A stretch of DNA of 64,000 nt from positions 186,001-250,000 of the forward strand of contig NZ_NFHE01000001.1 of the NCBI RefSeq assembly GCF_002161235.1. Direction: 5' to 3'. The DNA comes from Pseudoflavonifractor sp. An85 (GTDB taxonomy: Bacteria > Bacillota > Clostridia > Oscillospirales > Oscillospiraceae). The notes below the pieces were generated by a model, which was given only the letters and a program-made list of their open reading frames with translations, searched no databases and was not told where the DNA came from. Both the position numbers and the translations under genes were made by a program. Below are positions 33,385-41,477 of this stretch, one piece after another. The first letter of the stretch is position 1, and the number at the start of each line of letters is the position of its first letter.

Positions 33385-33413
33385 GCCGCCATCAGACAGA
33401 TGGCGGCTGTTTT
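33385..33413 (+). terminator. Terminator of the surface protein gene
   Basis: Nine-bp arms (33385-33393 with 33399-33407, GCCGCCATC) followed by TTTT, shortly after the stop. Confidence 0.7.
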
Positions 33414-33442
33414 AGAAGGAAGGTGGGACTATCAAACGAATT

Positions 33443-33859
33443 GTGATTTTGGAACTATCAGACCAGGATAATGTTGCTTTAGAGGAAATTTCAAAGATTT
33501 TGGAGCGTCATCCTGATTTGAAGCTGATTGAAATGGTAGTTGAACCGACATTGATTTTTAACCACCTCATAATTGACACAGGAAAAAGAAAGGTATACTA
33601 TAATCAGCAGGAGGTATTACTGACAACAAAAGAGTATGAACTACTTTACCGACTGGCCTTGTATGAAGGGCGGGTGTTGTCATACAGGCAGCTTTATGAG
33701 GCTGTATGGGGAGAAGATCCAATGGGAAATGAAGCCAATGCGGTAAGCTGTCATGTATACGGCCTGCGCAGAAAATTTCGTGAGATAGCACTCAGCTTAC
33801 CTTCTGCTATCCGTTGTGTTCGAGAAGTTGGCTTTTGTTTTGAGAATATTACGGAATAA
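33443..33859 (+). CDS. OmpR-like winged-helix regulator, start unclear
   Basis: The protein (about 138 residues) has an acidic/helical first half and an OmpR-type winged helix in the second (LLTTKEYELLYRLALYEGRV, AVSCHVYGLRRKF). Family-like sequence (IKRIVILELSDQDN) starts at 33431 with an ATC where an ATG is expected, seven bases after AAGGAAGG; the first normal start is the GTG at 33443, used here. The response-regulator receiver domain is missing, as in several Firmicutes regulators. A strong terminator follows. It may control the surface protein gene upstream. Confidence 0.6.
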   Translation: MILELSDQDNVALEEISKILERHPDLKLIEMVVEPTLIFNHLIIDTGKRKVYYNQQEVLLTTKEYELLYRLALYEGRVLSYRQLYEAVWGEDPMGNEANAVSCHVYGLRRKFREIALSLPSAIRCVREVGFCFENITE

Positions 33860-33905
33860 ATAGGGGAAACGACCTGATAGCAGGTCGTTTCCCCTATTTA
33901 TTTGA
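33857..33905 (+). terminator. Very strong terminator after the winged-helix gene
   Basis: A perfect 20-bp stem (33857-33876 with 33881-33900) has a 4-base loop and overlaps the stop region. The last T run (TTTATTTG) is short. It may work on both strands. Confidence 0.8.
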
Positions 33906-34132
33906 GCCATAAAGTCTTTTCTTACGGTGCAGTATTCAAAGGGCGGTAAAATTTGACATTATACAGCATTTTGTTGTTTGTTCTTGTCTAAACTTGCGAC
34001 CGACTACGAAAATTCTACGGAAAATCTCGGAAAAATCTACAAAATTAGACGGTATAATCCCTATATCAACAATTATGAACGGGGATAAACATACCGGGCG
34101 GTTGTCCTATCCCCGCAGGGGGATAAAATGCC

Positions 34133-34329
34133 GGGGATAAAAAAGCAAACGGAAGCGTGATCTCAATTGGAGCGAATCTGAAATGAGGGCAACGAGCGAA
34201 AAGTATCGCCTTAATTCCTATGACGGCGAAGAACTGCCGTTTGAGAACTATATGAAACTTGACAATACAAATCCGGCTCCAGATGAAGTTGCAAAAATGA
34301 TTAAAGCACTCTTTTCAATCGAGGAGTAA
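34133..34329 (+). pseudogene. C-terminal remnant of an unknown protein beside the GNAT gene
   Basis: An open stretch without a good start ends at TAA (34327-34329). Its last 45 residues (SYDGEELPFENYMKLDNT, then DEVAKMIKALFSIEE) resemble the tail of a small P-loop kinase-like protein often beside GNAT genes. The 200 bases before it (33906-34130) hold repeated GGGGATAAA units (near 34081, 34122 and 34133) and no gene. Truncation is likely. Confidence 0.4.
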
Positions 34330-34350
34330 TTTACCGAAAGGAGTATCGAA

Positions 34351-34896
34351 ATGATATTTGAAGAAAAAACAATCATATTGAAAGATGGCAGGACCGCCAT
34401 CTTAAAAAGTCCATGTGTTGAGGATGCGGAAAAATTACTGAACTACATAAAGAAATCTTGTAGTGAAACTGATTTTCTTGCACGCTATCCCGAAGAATGG
34501 ACAACAACTATCGGGCAAGAGGAAGCATGGGTAAACCGCTTGCGCTCTGCCCCTGATACATTGGGTATCACCTGTTACGTTGACGGTGAGGATGCCGGCA
34601 ACTGTGAGATCAGCTTCAGAGGAGACATGAAAGTATCGCATCGTGCAACCATTGCCAATGCTATTCTCAAAGACTATTGGAACCTCGGTATCGGCTCTGC
34701 AATGTTCGAGGAGCTTGTATCGGCGGCACAGAACCGAGGAACCGAGATTATGGAGCTGGAGTTCATAGAGGGCAATGACCGTGCAAGACACTTGTACGAA
34801 AAATTCGGATTCCGTGTTGTTTGCGAAAGACCGAATATGTTTAAGCTCAAGGACGGCACTTACCGAAGTGAGTTCTATATGCAGAAATACTTATGA
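34351..34896 (+). CDS. GNAT-family N-acetyltransferase
   Basis: A 181-residue single GNAT domain, start ATG at 34351 behind AAAGGAG. The acetyl-CoA motif region is ILKDYWNLGIGSAMFEELVS, and EFIEGNDRARHLYEKFGFRV carries the typical last strand and helix. The substrate is unknown; the family includes ribosomal-protein, polyamine and antibiotic acetyltransferases. A truncated gene precedes it; a convergent terminator follows. Confidence 0.8.
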   Translation: MIFEEKTIILKDGRTAILKSPCVEDAEKLLNYIKKSCSETDFLARYPEEWTTTIGQEEAWVNRLRSAPDTLGITCYVDGEDAGNCEISFRGDMKVSHRATIANAILKDYWNLGIGSAMFEELVSAAQNRGTEIMELEFIEGNDRARHLYEKFGFRVVCERPNMFKLKDGTYRSEFYMQKYL

Positions 34897-34899
34897 TAA

Positions 34900-34933
34900 A
34901 AGGCAGGATTGTCAATTACGACAACCCTGCCTT
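34900..34933. terminator. Convergent terminator between GNAT and the AbiE locus
   Basis: Fourteen-base arms with one G-U position (34900-34913 with 34920-34933). It lies between a plus-strand stop and a minus-strand stop. Confidence 0.65.
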
Positions 34934-34938
34934 GAATA

Positions 34939-35532
34939 TTATTTATTGCTGAAAGCCAACCATTTGACTCCGTAGGTATCGAGCGAGAAGCGATTTCCGA
35001 AATTATTCTCTACCCAGTGTTCGTAAACCCGATAGGTTCCTCGAAGTTGTTCTCTGAGTTCCGTATCGTGAGAGATTGGTTCAAGCCAGATTTTCCCATA
35101 ATTTTGAAGATCCGGTTTGCTTAACGGTTTTGAATCTGGAAGTGATGCTTCATAGAACGGAGGCTGTGCCACATAAACAGAACCGGCGTTATCAAACGGT
35201 ACCAAAGAACCATCAACACAAACCAGTACATTCTTTATTGAGTTTACCAATACCCATCCGAAATCGGACGACCAGACTGATTTACCATGATATATCTTTA
35301 GCAATTCACCTGGGAGGGGAAGAGAAGTTGCTGGGGGCGTTTCCTCTCTGCCAAGAAGATAATCAGTAGAAACCTGATACAGATCTGCCATCGCTTCTAA
35401 GCTTTCAATCGAAGGTGCCTTGCGTTCAGACTCCCATGCGCTGAGAGTAGATGGTGAAATATCGAGCTTGGAAGCTGCATCTTTTACAATCAGCTTTTTG
35501 CTTTTACGTGCATTCTTATATTGTCTTGCCAA
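34939..35532 (-). CDS. Cro/CI-type HTH regulator beside AbiE
   Basis: The TTG at 35532 follows an AAGGTGG site, giving 197 residues; a longer frame to 35613 has none. An HTH domain (SKLDISPSTLSAWESERKAP) occupies the first ~60 residues. The rest is mixed alpha/beta and unfamiliar, ending RFSLDTYGVKWLAFSNK. It lies downstream of the AbiEii toxin by about 60 bases and may be a third gene of the locus. Confidence 0.6.
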   Translation of the reverse strand: MARQYKNARKSKKLIVKDAASKLDISPSTLSAWESERKAPSIESLEAMADLYQVSTDYLLGREETPPATSLPLPGELLKIYHGKSVWSSDFGWVLVNSIKNVLVCVDGSLVPFDNAGSVYVAQPPFYEASLPDSKPLSKPDLQNYGKIWLEPISHDTELREQLRGTYRVYEHWVENNFGNRFSLDTYGVKWLAFSNK

Positions 35533-35593
35533 TCTATCACCACCTTTTTTCGCTGCAAATATTGTGTCAGAAGCGAATGTTTTAAGTTGCTCA

Positions 35594-36592
35594 TTACAGA
35601 GCATTAATCTCATTTTCGAGGGTTTGAATATAGTCCATCAAGTCATCAAACGAAGGATATTGTCCAAACATCATTTCAGCCATATCCTCATAATCGGTAC
35701 GTAGGCTATCAAAACGAAAAGCCGGAGGAACAAGCTTGATTGTTCCGGGAATTGCTTCTTCGTATTTTGCCCATTTGCGAGGGAAGAACTTCATTTTGAA
35801 GTTTACAACTTTTTTGAGGAGTTCCAGATCTTCAAAAGCAGCATTTTTGTTTTCCGAATGTGCTATGCAGTATAAATCATAGTAGTGTCTCGAATATCGT
35901 TTGGGCATTGCCAAATTTTCAGGACGGTTTGCCTCGTGATGAAGAATCGTAACCTTTTCCCAGAAGGTTCGCTCGGCTGCAGCTGTAAGGATCGTACTTG
36001 TTGCTTGGTCGAAGGCTTTGGGATAGCATTCAGCGGTATAAGGAGTAACGGATTTCTCCCTCGCAGGAGTCCAGGCTGCCAATGCACCAATCTCCAACCG
36101 GATTGCCTGCAGAATAGATTCGGTTGTAAAGATATGCGGATATTCAAAATTTATCGTCTGCGGGTCTGATTCCTCTATGTAGATGGTTGCCTCCTGCCCT
36201 ATGATCTCCGAAAGATCACGCTTAAAGATAGGAAGCAAAGTGTCACGTAAGAAAACTTCTGCTCGGGCATTTGCCTCTTTGTTAAAGGCATCCTGTTTTG
36301 TGTTAGATCTATCTTCCCACGGCTCGTTGAGAGAATAACCAATGGCGCGCCAGTCTAAAATCAAATCGATGTCTTCTGAAAAGCGTGTGATAAGACCATA
36401 GCATTTAGAAAGACTGGTGCCGCCTTTGAATGTGAATACATCTTTCCACTCACATCGATGGAAAAGATAGTCCAAGGTCAGGCAGACCCAAAAGTCCTTT
36501 TCGATGATGGCTTCGTTCATTCCCATCTTTTGAGCCGTATTTCTAAAAAGAATTCTGCGCTCATCTTCAGGTAATCTCGCTATTGAATACAT
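35594..36592 (-). CDS. abiEii: AbiEii-type nucleotidyltransferase toxin
   Basis: A 332-residue protein starting directly after the antitoxin stop. The nucleotidyltransferase motifs are FKGGTSLSKCYGLITRFSED followed by IDLIL, near residues 58-82, matching the AbiEii/AbiGii family. The C-terminal helical part has an LHHEANRPENLAMPKRYSRH stretch. Type IV AbiE toxins likely add nucleotides to tRNA or other acceptors and arrest growth during phage infection. Paired with AbiEi upstream and preceded by autoregulatory operators. Confidence 0.85.
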   Translation of the reverse strand: MYSIARLPEDERRILFRNTAQKMGMNEAIIEKDFWVCLTLDYLFHRCEWKDVFTFKGGTSLSKCYGLITRFSEDIDLILDWRAIGYSLNEPWEDRSNTKQDAFNKEANARAEVFLRDTLLPIFKRDLSEIIGQEATIYIEESDPQTINFEYPHIFTTESILQAIRLEIGALAAWTPAREKSVTPYTAECYPKAFDQATSTILTAAAERTFWEKVTILHHEANRPENLAMPKRYSRHYYDLYCIAHSENKNAAFEDLELLKKVVNFKMKFFPRKWAKYEEAIPGTIKLVPPAFRFDSLRTDYEDMAEMMFGQYPSFDDLMDYIQTLENEINAL

Positions 36593-37201
36593 TTACTTCG
36601 CCTCACAAATTTTTCGGATTACAGAATAAACCCAAGCGGTTGTTTGTCTGGCCTCTTTTATGAGATTATCCTTTTCTTCTGAGGATAACTGTTTTTTGAG
36701 TTTAGTAATGACGCTTTCGTCTATATTGTCTTTCCCCAGCGCTTTGAGGGCCTGAATAACGAGCGCTGTTTTATAGGACATACCGGAGATTTCTTTGTTA
36801 CTTCTGTGCTTAAAATCAATCTCGATGTTTCCGATTGTAAATTTATTGTATGGTCCATCGCTAATGTATGTCCAGTGTGCTGTTACCTGTGTTGAAAGCC
36901 CTAACTGGTTTAATGCCGTATTTCCTGAAGGAGCAATATTCCAATTAAATTTACGAGCCAAGGCAAGAGCGACATTATGAGGAGAAGGTGCTTCATATTC
37001 GCCGAGGAGCTCACTAAATTTGGGATTGTAATAGACACCACGGCATATCTTTTTTATTTTTCCATAACTATCAAGACGGTTAAGAGCTTTACGCGCAGTC
37101 TCGTAATCGGCTATATCAAGAAAGTCGGTTGCAATAAAAACAGCCTCATTTCCTGCCTCTACAATTTTTTCATATATCATATCAGAATAGAACGAACTCA
37201 T
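36593..37201 (-). CDS. abiEi: AbiEi-type antitoxin and autorepressor
   Basis: The ATG at 37201 has AGGAGG seven bases upstream; a GTG at 37207 is too close to the site. The 202-residue protein has an N-terminal winged helix (ATDFLDIADYETARKALNRLD) and a DUF6088/AbiEi_4-like C-terminal half with SYKTALVIQALKALGKDNID. It keeps AbiEii in check and represses its own promoter. The stop TAA abuts the AbiEii start, so the two are coupled. Operators at 37216-37333 overlap its promoter. Confidence 0.85.
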   Translation of the reverse strand: MSSFYSDMIYEKIVEAGNEAVFIATDFLDIADYETARKALNRLDSYGKIKKICRGVYYNPKFSELLGEYEAPSPHNVALALARKFNWNIAPSGNTALNQLGLSTQVTAHWTYISDGPYNKFTIGNIEIDFKHRSNKEISGMSYKTALVIQALKALGKDNIDESVITKLKKQLSSEEKDNLIKEARQTTAWVYSVIRKICEAK

Positions 37202-37215
37202 AGTCACACCTCCTG

Positions 37216-37333
37216 TGTCCCAAATATTATATCATATTTGGGACAGTTTTGCAATAGTTATTTATATTGTTTCCAAAGCACTCTTTTTTATGCAAAAATC
37301 AAATGTCCCAAAAATAACATAAAATTTGGGACA
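37216..37333 (-). promoter_or_regulatory. AbiE promoter and two 30-bp inverted-repeat operators
   Basis: On the minus strand TTGCAA (37249-37254), 17 bases and TATAAT (37226-37231) form the promoter. Two 30-bp inverted repeats with TGTCCCAAA arms, at 37216-37245 and 37304-37333, are 88 bp apart; the first covers the -10 box. AbiEi proteins are known to bind paired inverted repeats here and repress transcription. Confidence 0.8.
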
Positions 37334-37400
37334 AAATTAATTCGACTATTTTTTGATGCTTATTAACCCTTCTTTGCTCTGGAAAGTGCGATACAAATAA

Positions 37401-37511
37401 GTTAAACATAAGAATAATTATGTTTAACCCACAAAATGAACACGATTGAAATACTTATCTGAGTTAAACATAATCAAAATGTTTTTCTGCCAAACCGAGT
37501 TAAACATAATC
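37401..37511. repeat. Repeated GTTAAACATAA motifs ahead of the recombinase chimera
   Basis: An inverted repeat (37401-37411 with 37418-37428) is followed by two GAGTTAAACATAATC direct repeats (37461-37475 and 37497-37511, 36 bp apart). Together they hold four copies of the GTTAAACATAA core in 111 bases just upstream of the recombinase gene. They may be arm sites, an operator or part of an attachment region. Confidence 0.55.
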
Positions 37512-37566
37512 TTTTTGTTGTATCCCTGCCCCTTGTCTCGTGTAATAAGGGTAGGAGGTGAATTCG

Positions 37567-39702
37567 ATGTTAAATGAATTCAAACAATATTTGCTCGGTA
37601 TAGGTAAGTCTGAGAACACGGCGCTGAACTATTGTGACAAGGTTAAGCTTTACTTCAAATGGTGCCTGGATAGCTTCGGAAGTGAACCGCAGCAGTTGTA
37701 CCGTGCGAATGTGCTTGATTACATTTCATACATGAAGACAATTAAGCGATACAGTCCCAAGTCTGTAAATAACCATTTGTCTTCCTTGAGAAGTTTTAAT
37801 GAGTTCCTGATCTTCTCCGGTCGTCAGACAGAACTGGCGATCGTAAAGAATGATTTTATGAAAATTCAAACCCAGTATGCCAATCCCTGTACTGTCGAGC
37901 AGAAGGATGTAGAAGCATTCAGGCAACGTCTGCTTGAGGGTGGTAATAAGCGAGACTTCGCCATTGTGACTCTCTATACTTATACCGGCATTCGTAGATC
38001 GGAGTGTGTTAATCTTCGACTTGACCAGATAAATCTAATCGCAAAAGAAATCTACGTTGTCGGTAATAATGAAGTATTTGAACTCCTACAGTCTGCCTAC
38101 AGTGGTGCTCCTGAGAAAATGGACGATACCTCCATCAAAGAATTCTCAATATACAGTTTGTCTTCTTGTGGTAGAAGAACACCTGTATATACCCAAAAGA
38201 GAAAGAAAGCAGAGGGTGTAAACACTACTCAGTTAGACGCAATTGTGGATTATGTTGCATCCTACTGTAGCAGTAAGGGCGTAGCCAGATTGTCGAATAT
38301 CTGCCTGCCGCCGCTTGAGGACTACCTTACGGTTCCTACGAATCTTGGTGATTATACCGTGGAGTCTATTCCGTTAGGTGTGTATGACGATCCTGGTTCT
38401 CAGTACCAAGGTTTGGCACATTTCAATCTTTGCGATGATAACACAATGATCATCGGTGCCTCTCAGATCGGTAAGACAAACCTGATTCAAAGTATTATTA
38501 GACTCATTTCTAGTAAGTATTCACCGAAGGATGCTGTTTTCTACATTGCAGACTTTGGTGCTATGTACCTTAAAAATTTTGAAACTTTGCATCACGTTGG
38601 TGGCGTAGTAACCATTTCTGAAGGTGAAAAGTTCAAAAACCTTTTTAAACTGCTAACAGAAGAGGTACAGCGGAGAAAAGCCAGATTCTTGGATTGTGGT
38701 TTGAGCTCTTATGCTGCGTATCGAGAAGCTGGATATACAGATTTGCCTCATATCTTCTTTGTAATTGACAATTTCAGCGCTTTCAAGGAAGTTTATGCAG
38801 AAGCATACGAGGATCAGTTTGTATATCTTACTCGTGAAGGTGTTTCTTGTGGTATCTCTATACTTGTAACCAATGCATCTACAAATGGCCTTGGCTATAG
38901 ATACATGTCCAACTTCGCGTGCAGACTTTCATTTAGATGTAATGATGCAGGCGAATACATGAACATCTTTGACCGCTGCAGAATGCAGCCGAAGGATGTT
39001 CCTGGCCGTATGCTTTGCAAGCTTAATAAGGAACTCTATGAAATGCAATCCTTCATAGCCTTTGAGGGTGAGAAGGAACTTGATCGTTCCAATGCAGTTA
39101 AAAAGTTCGTGCGAGTTGGTGAGATTACTGGGCTTCGCTGGCAGGATGTAGACTTCGAAAAAGGAAGTATTAACGTAAATCATACGTTGGTATACTACAA
39201 TCATCGGGATGAGAGAGGTACGTATTTTGGAATTAACACGCCCAAAACAAAAGCTGGATGCCGCGAGATTCCCATGATTTCTGGAGTCAAAGAAGCATTT
39301 GAATTGGAGAGGGAGTATCAGCGAGAACTTGGGATAGAGAGCAAATCTCGCATTGATGGATATGAAAACTTTGTCTTTGTCAATCAATATGGAAATGTCC
39401 AGCATCATGGAACTTTGAATAGAGCGATTAAGCGCGTCATACGGGACTGTAATGACCGTGTATTGTTAGAGAATGATTTAGAGACAAAGCCGGTACTGTT
39501 ACCTGACTTCTCCTGCCATAACCTGAGACATACGTTTGCAACGAGATTGTGTGAGTCCGGGATCAATATAAAGGTCATACAGTCTGTGCTGGGGCATGTA
39601 GATATATCTACAACGATGGATATATATGTTGATGTCATGAGTGAGACGAAGAAACGAGAACTTGCACAATTTGATGACTACATGCAGCAAACGAGACAAT
39701 AA
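37567..39702 (+). CDS. Tyrosine recombinase split by an EssC/FtsK ATPase segment (chimera)
   Basis: The ATG at 37567 has GTAGGAGG upstream (711 residues). Residues 1-100 are an XerC-like core-binding domain (SENTALNYCDKVKLYFKW), and 130-165 reach the first Arg motif (YTGIRRSECVNLRL). From about 170 the chain becomes an EssC/FtsK domain: NEVFELLQSAYSGAP, Walker A-like GASQIGKTN, IADFGAMYLKNFETLHHVGG. At about 515 it switches to a Tn916-type catalytic end with RVGEITGLRW, CHNLRHTFATRL, SVLGH and Tyr in DIYVDV. The junctions stay in frame. Whether it is active is unknown. It may be a bona fide fusion or a product of recombination between adjacent genes. Confidence 0.8.
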   Translation: MLNEFKQYLLGIGKSENTALNYCDKVKLYFKWCLDSFGSEPQQLYRANVLDYISYMKTIKRYSPKSVNNHLSSLRSFNEFLIFSGRQTELAIVKNDFMKIQTQYANPCTVEQKDVEAFRQRLLEGGNKRDFAIVTLYTYTGIRRSECVNLRLDQINLIAKEIYVVGNNEVFELLQSAYSGAPEKMDDTSIKEFSIYSLSSCGRRTPVYTQKRKKAEGVNTTQLDAIVDYVASYCSSKGVARLSNICLPPLEDYLTVPTNLGDYTVESIPLGVYDDPGSQYQGLAHFNLCDDNTMIIGASQIGKTNLIQSIIRLISSKYSPKDAVFYIADFGAMYLKNFETLHHVGGVVTISEGEKFKNLFKLLTEEVQRRKARFLDCGLSSYAAYREAGYTDLPHIFFVIDNFSAFKEVYAEAYEDQFVYLTREGVSCGISILVTNASTNGLGYRYMSNFACRLSFRCNDAGEYMNIFDRCRMQPKDVPGRMLCKLNKELYEMQSFIAFEGEKELDRSNAVKKFVRVGEITGLRWQDVDFEKGSINVNHTLVYYNHRDERGTYFGINTPKTKAGCREIPMISGVKEAFELEREYQRELGIESKSRIDGYENFVFVNQYGNVQHHGTLNRAIKRVIRDCNDRVLLENDLETKPVLLPDFSCHNLRHTFATRLCESGINIKVIQSVLGHVDISTTMDIYVDVMSETKKRELAQFDDYMQQTRQ

Positions 39703-39703
39703 G

Positions 39704-39750
39704 AATCTGGACTTGTGAGTATTCGTATCACAAGTCCAGATTTATTTTAC
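39704..39750 (+). terminator. Terminator of the recombinase chimera
   Basis: Perfect 15-bp arms (39704-39718 with 39728-39742, AATCTGGACTTGTGA) followed by a T-rich stretch. Confidence 0.75.
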
Positions 39751-39812
39751 ACATTTCACAAAGGGATTTTCACCGATTATACTGATGGAAACTCAAACAT
39801 GGAGGAATCTCA

Positions 39813-41216
39813 ATGAATAATAGTTTAGCGAAGATGAGACCGGAATTAACCCGGGAGTGGTCGATCAAGAATGCACCTATTACGCCAGAACAAGTTTCAT
39901 TTGGATCCAACAAACGATATTGGTGGAAGGGAAGTTGTGGTCATGAATGGCAAGCCAGCGTCAAAGCAAGGTCATATGGGGAGAAGTGTCCAATTTGCGC
40001 AAATAGCAGAATAGTTGCTGGAATCAACGATTTGGCTACCTTGCATCCGAGGTTGGCAGAAGAGTGGTCCCCAATCAATTCTGTTCCAGCCAGCGCAGTT
40101 GCGCCAGGTTCACACAAGAAAGTATTTTGGCGAGGGAAATGTGGTCATGAATGGTCGGCATCTATCCGCAGTAGAGTGTCAGGTGCAGGATGTCCGTATT
40201 GTGCGCACCATACAGTACTACCTGGTTTCAATGATTTGGCGACCATGTTTCCAGAGGTGGCTAAAGAGTGGTCACCCAGAAACCTACCCCTGAAGCCTTC
40301 GCAGGTAACTGCTTATTCCAACAAAAAAGTGTGGTGGCGGTGTCGTGAAGGTCATGAGTGGCATACCCTGATTTCCACGAGATCTTACGGGAGTCAATGT
40401 CCATATTGCAGTGGGATACGACTTCTAAAAGGCTTTAATGACCTTGCAACACTGTACCCCGGCTTATCTGAGGAGTGGTCGGAGAGAAACGATAGTGTCA
40501 AACCGGATATGGTAAATGAAAGATCGACAAAGAATGTTTGGTGGAACTGTAAAACGTGTGGGCATGAATGGAGGGCTGTTGTGAAATCCAGAGTGCGTGG
40601 CTTGCGGTGTCCTGTGTGCGCAGAACGTGCAGTTCGAGCAGGGTATAACGACTTGAAAACAACGGATCCAAAGTTGGCAGAGGAGTGGGATTATGAGAAG
40701 AATGGTACAGTTTTGCCCACAGAAGTTTCCAGAAATTCAGCGAAATCCGTGTGGTGGAAGGGAAAGTGTGGACATTCATGGAAGGATAAAATATCGCATC
40801 GTGCGGTTGAGTCTGCCGGATGCATTTACTGCGAAAGTGAATTCAGGTATGCGATCCCCAAACTGCTCGTTATGTATTACGCTGGCAGCAAAGGACTAAA
40901 AGCTGAGGTAGGAGATATGAAAGCAATCGGTGTGCCGCTGGATGCCTATGTGCCAGGGGTTAAACTTGCGTTTGCCTTTCCGTTCAAGGGTACAAAGCGG
41001 GAGAAGGATGAGCTTACAGTGGCCAAGTACTTATGTGAGAAAAGGGGGATTACATATGAGGTTGTTTCACAGAAAGCCCCCGAAGATCTGTGTGAGGCTA
41101 TCAAAAGAGGATTTGCAAAAGTGCATGTATTTATTGGCTCGGACAGTGCAAGTGATCTTACAGTTGTCAGAAACAGGTTTGCTCCAATGCGTGTGAACAG
41201 TGGTAACGAAAAGTAG
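39813..41216 (+). CDS. Five-fold treble-clef zinc-ribbon protein with a VSR-like C-terminal domain
   Basis: The ATG at 39813 has GGAGGA upstream. The 467-residue protein has five tandem ~70-residue repeats of the PF14311 type (positions about 1-350), each with a W-rich centre and two CxxC-like pairs: KRYWWKGSCGHEWQA, then CPICAN and EWSPINS, and so on. The last ~110 residues (IGVPLDAYVPGVKLAFAF, then VAKYLCEKRGITYEV) look like a VSR/PD-(D/E)XK-like fold, though the usual acidic residue is replaced. Such proteins are thought to bind DNA and may be nucleases of defence or mobile systems. It is not part of the chromosomal core. Confidence 0.65.
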   Translation: MNNSLAKMRPELTREWSIKNAPITPEQVSFGSNKRYWWKGSCGHEWQASVKARSYGEKCPICANSRIVAGINDLATLHPRLAEEWSPINSVPASAVAPGSHKKVFWRGKCGHEWSASIRSRVSGAGCPYCAHHTVLPGFNDLATMFPEVAKEWSPRNLPLKPSQVTAYSNKKVWWRCREGHEWHTLISTRSYGSQCPYCSGIRLLKGFNDLATLYPGLSEEWSERNDSVKPDMVNERSTKNVWWNCKTCGHEWRAVVKSRVRGLRCPVCAERAVRAGYNDLKTTDPKLAEEWDYEKNGTVLPTEVSRNSAKSVWWKGKCGHSWKDKISHRAVESAGCIYCESEFRYAIPKLLVMYYAGSKGLKAEVGDMKAIGVPLDAYVPGVKLAFAFPFKGTKREKDELTVAKYLCEKRGITYEVVSQKAPEDLCEAIKRGFAKVHVFIGSDSASDLTVVRNRFAPMRVNSGNEK

Positions 41217-41477
41217 GCAGCGTCTACGGGGAAAGAGTGTGAATGTGTGGACATGTAAACATATAATAATGTATAATGGTAGCGCCATATTGTCTTGGGA
41301 CGACCTGGCAGTGTGAAAGAATGTATGGGTAGATGAGCTTCTCCTATTCTCCATGTTTTTCTCCAGCATACCTGAAAATTATCGGGAGTTTCATGGATGG
41401 TTGGAGAGAGGAAAGAACAGAAACGAGGACTGGCTTAGAATAACGTGAGAAGCCGGGAGCGACGGGAGAAGTCAAAA
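41217..41477 (+). other. Junction region before metG remnant, no gene seen
   Basis: About 260 bases with no credible gene. It has a TATAATAATGTATAATGG stretch (41263-41280) and direct-repeat-like GAAAGA units, but no clear promoter or terminator. It probably holds the island end and an attachment region beside metG. Confidence 0.4.

Noticed and set aside
37401-37511. CRISPR-like repeats
   Set aside because: The four units are 11-15 bp with irregular spacing and mixed orientation, unlike a CRISPR array.
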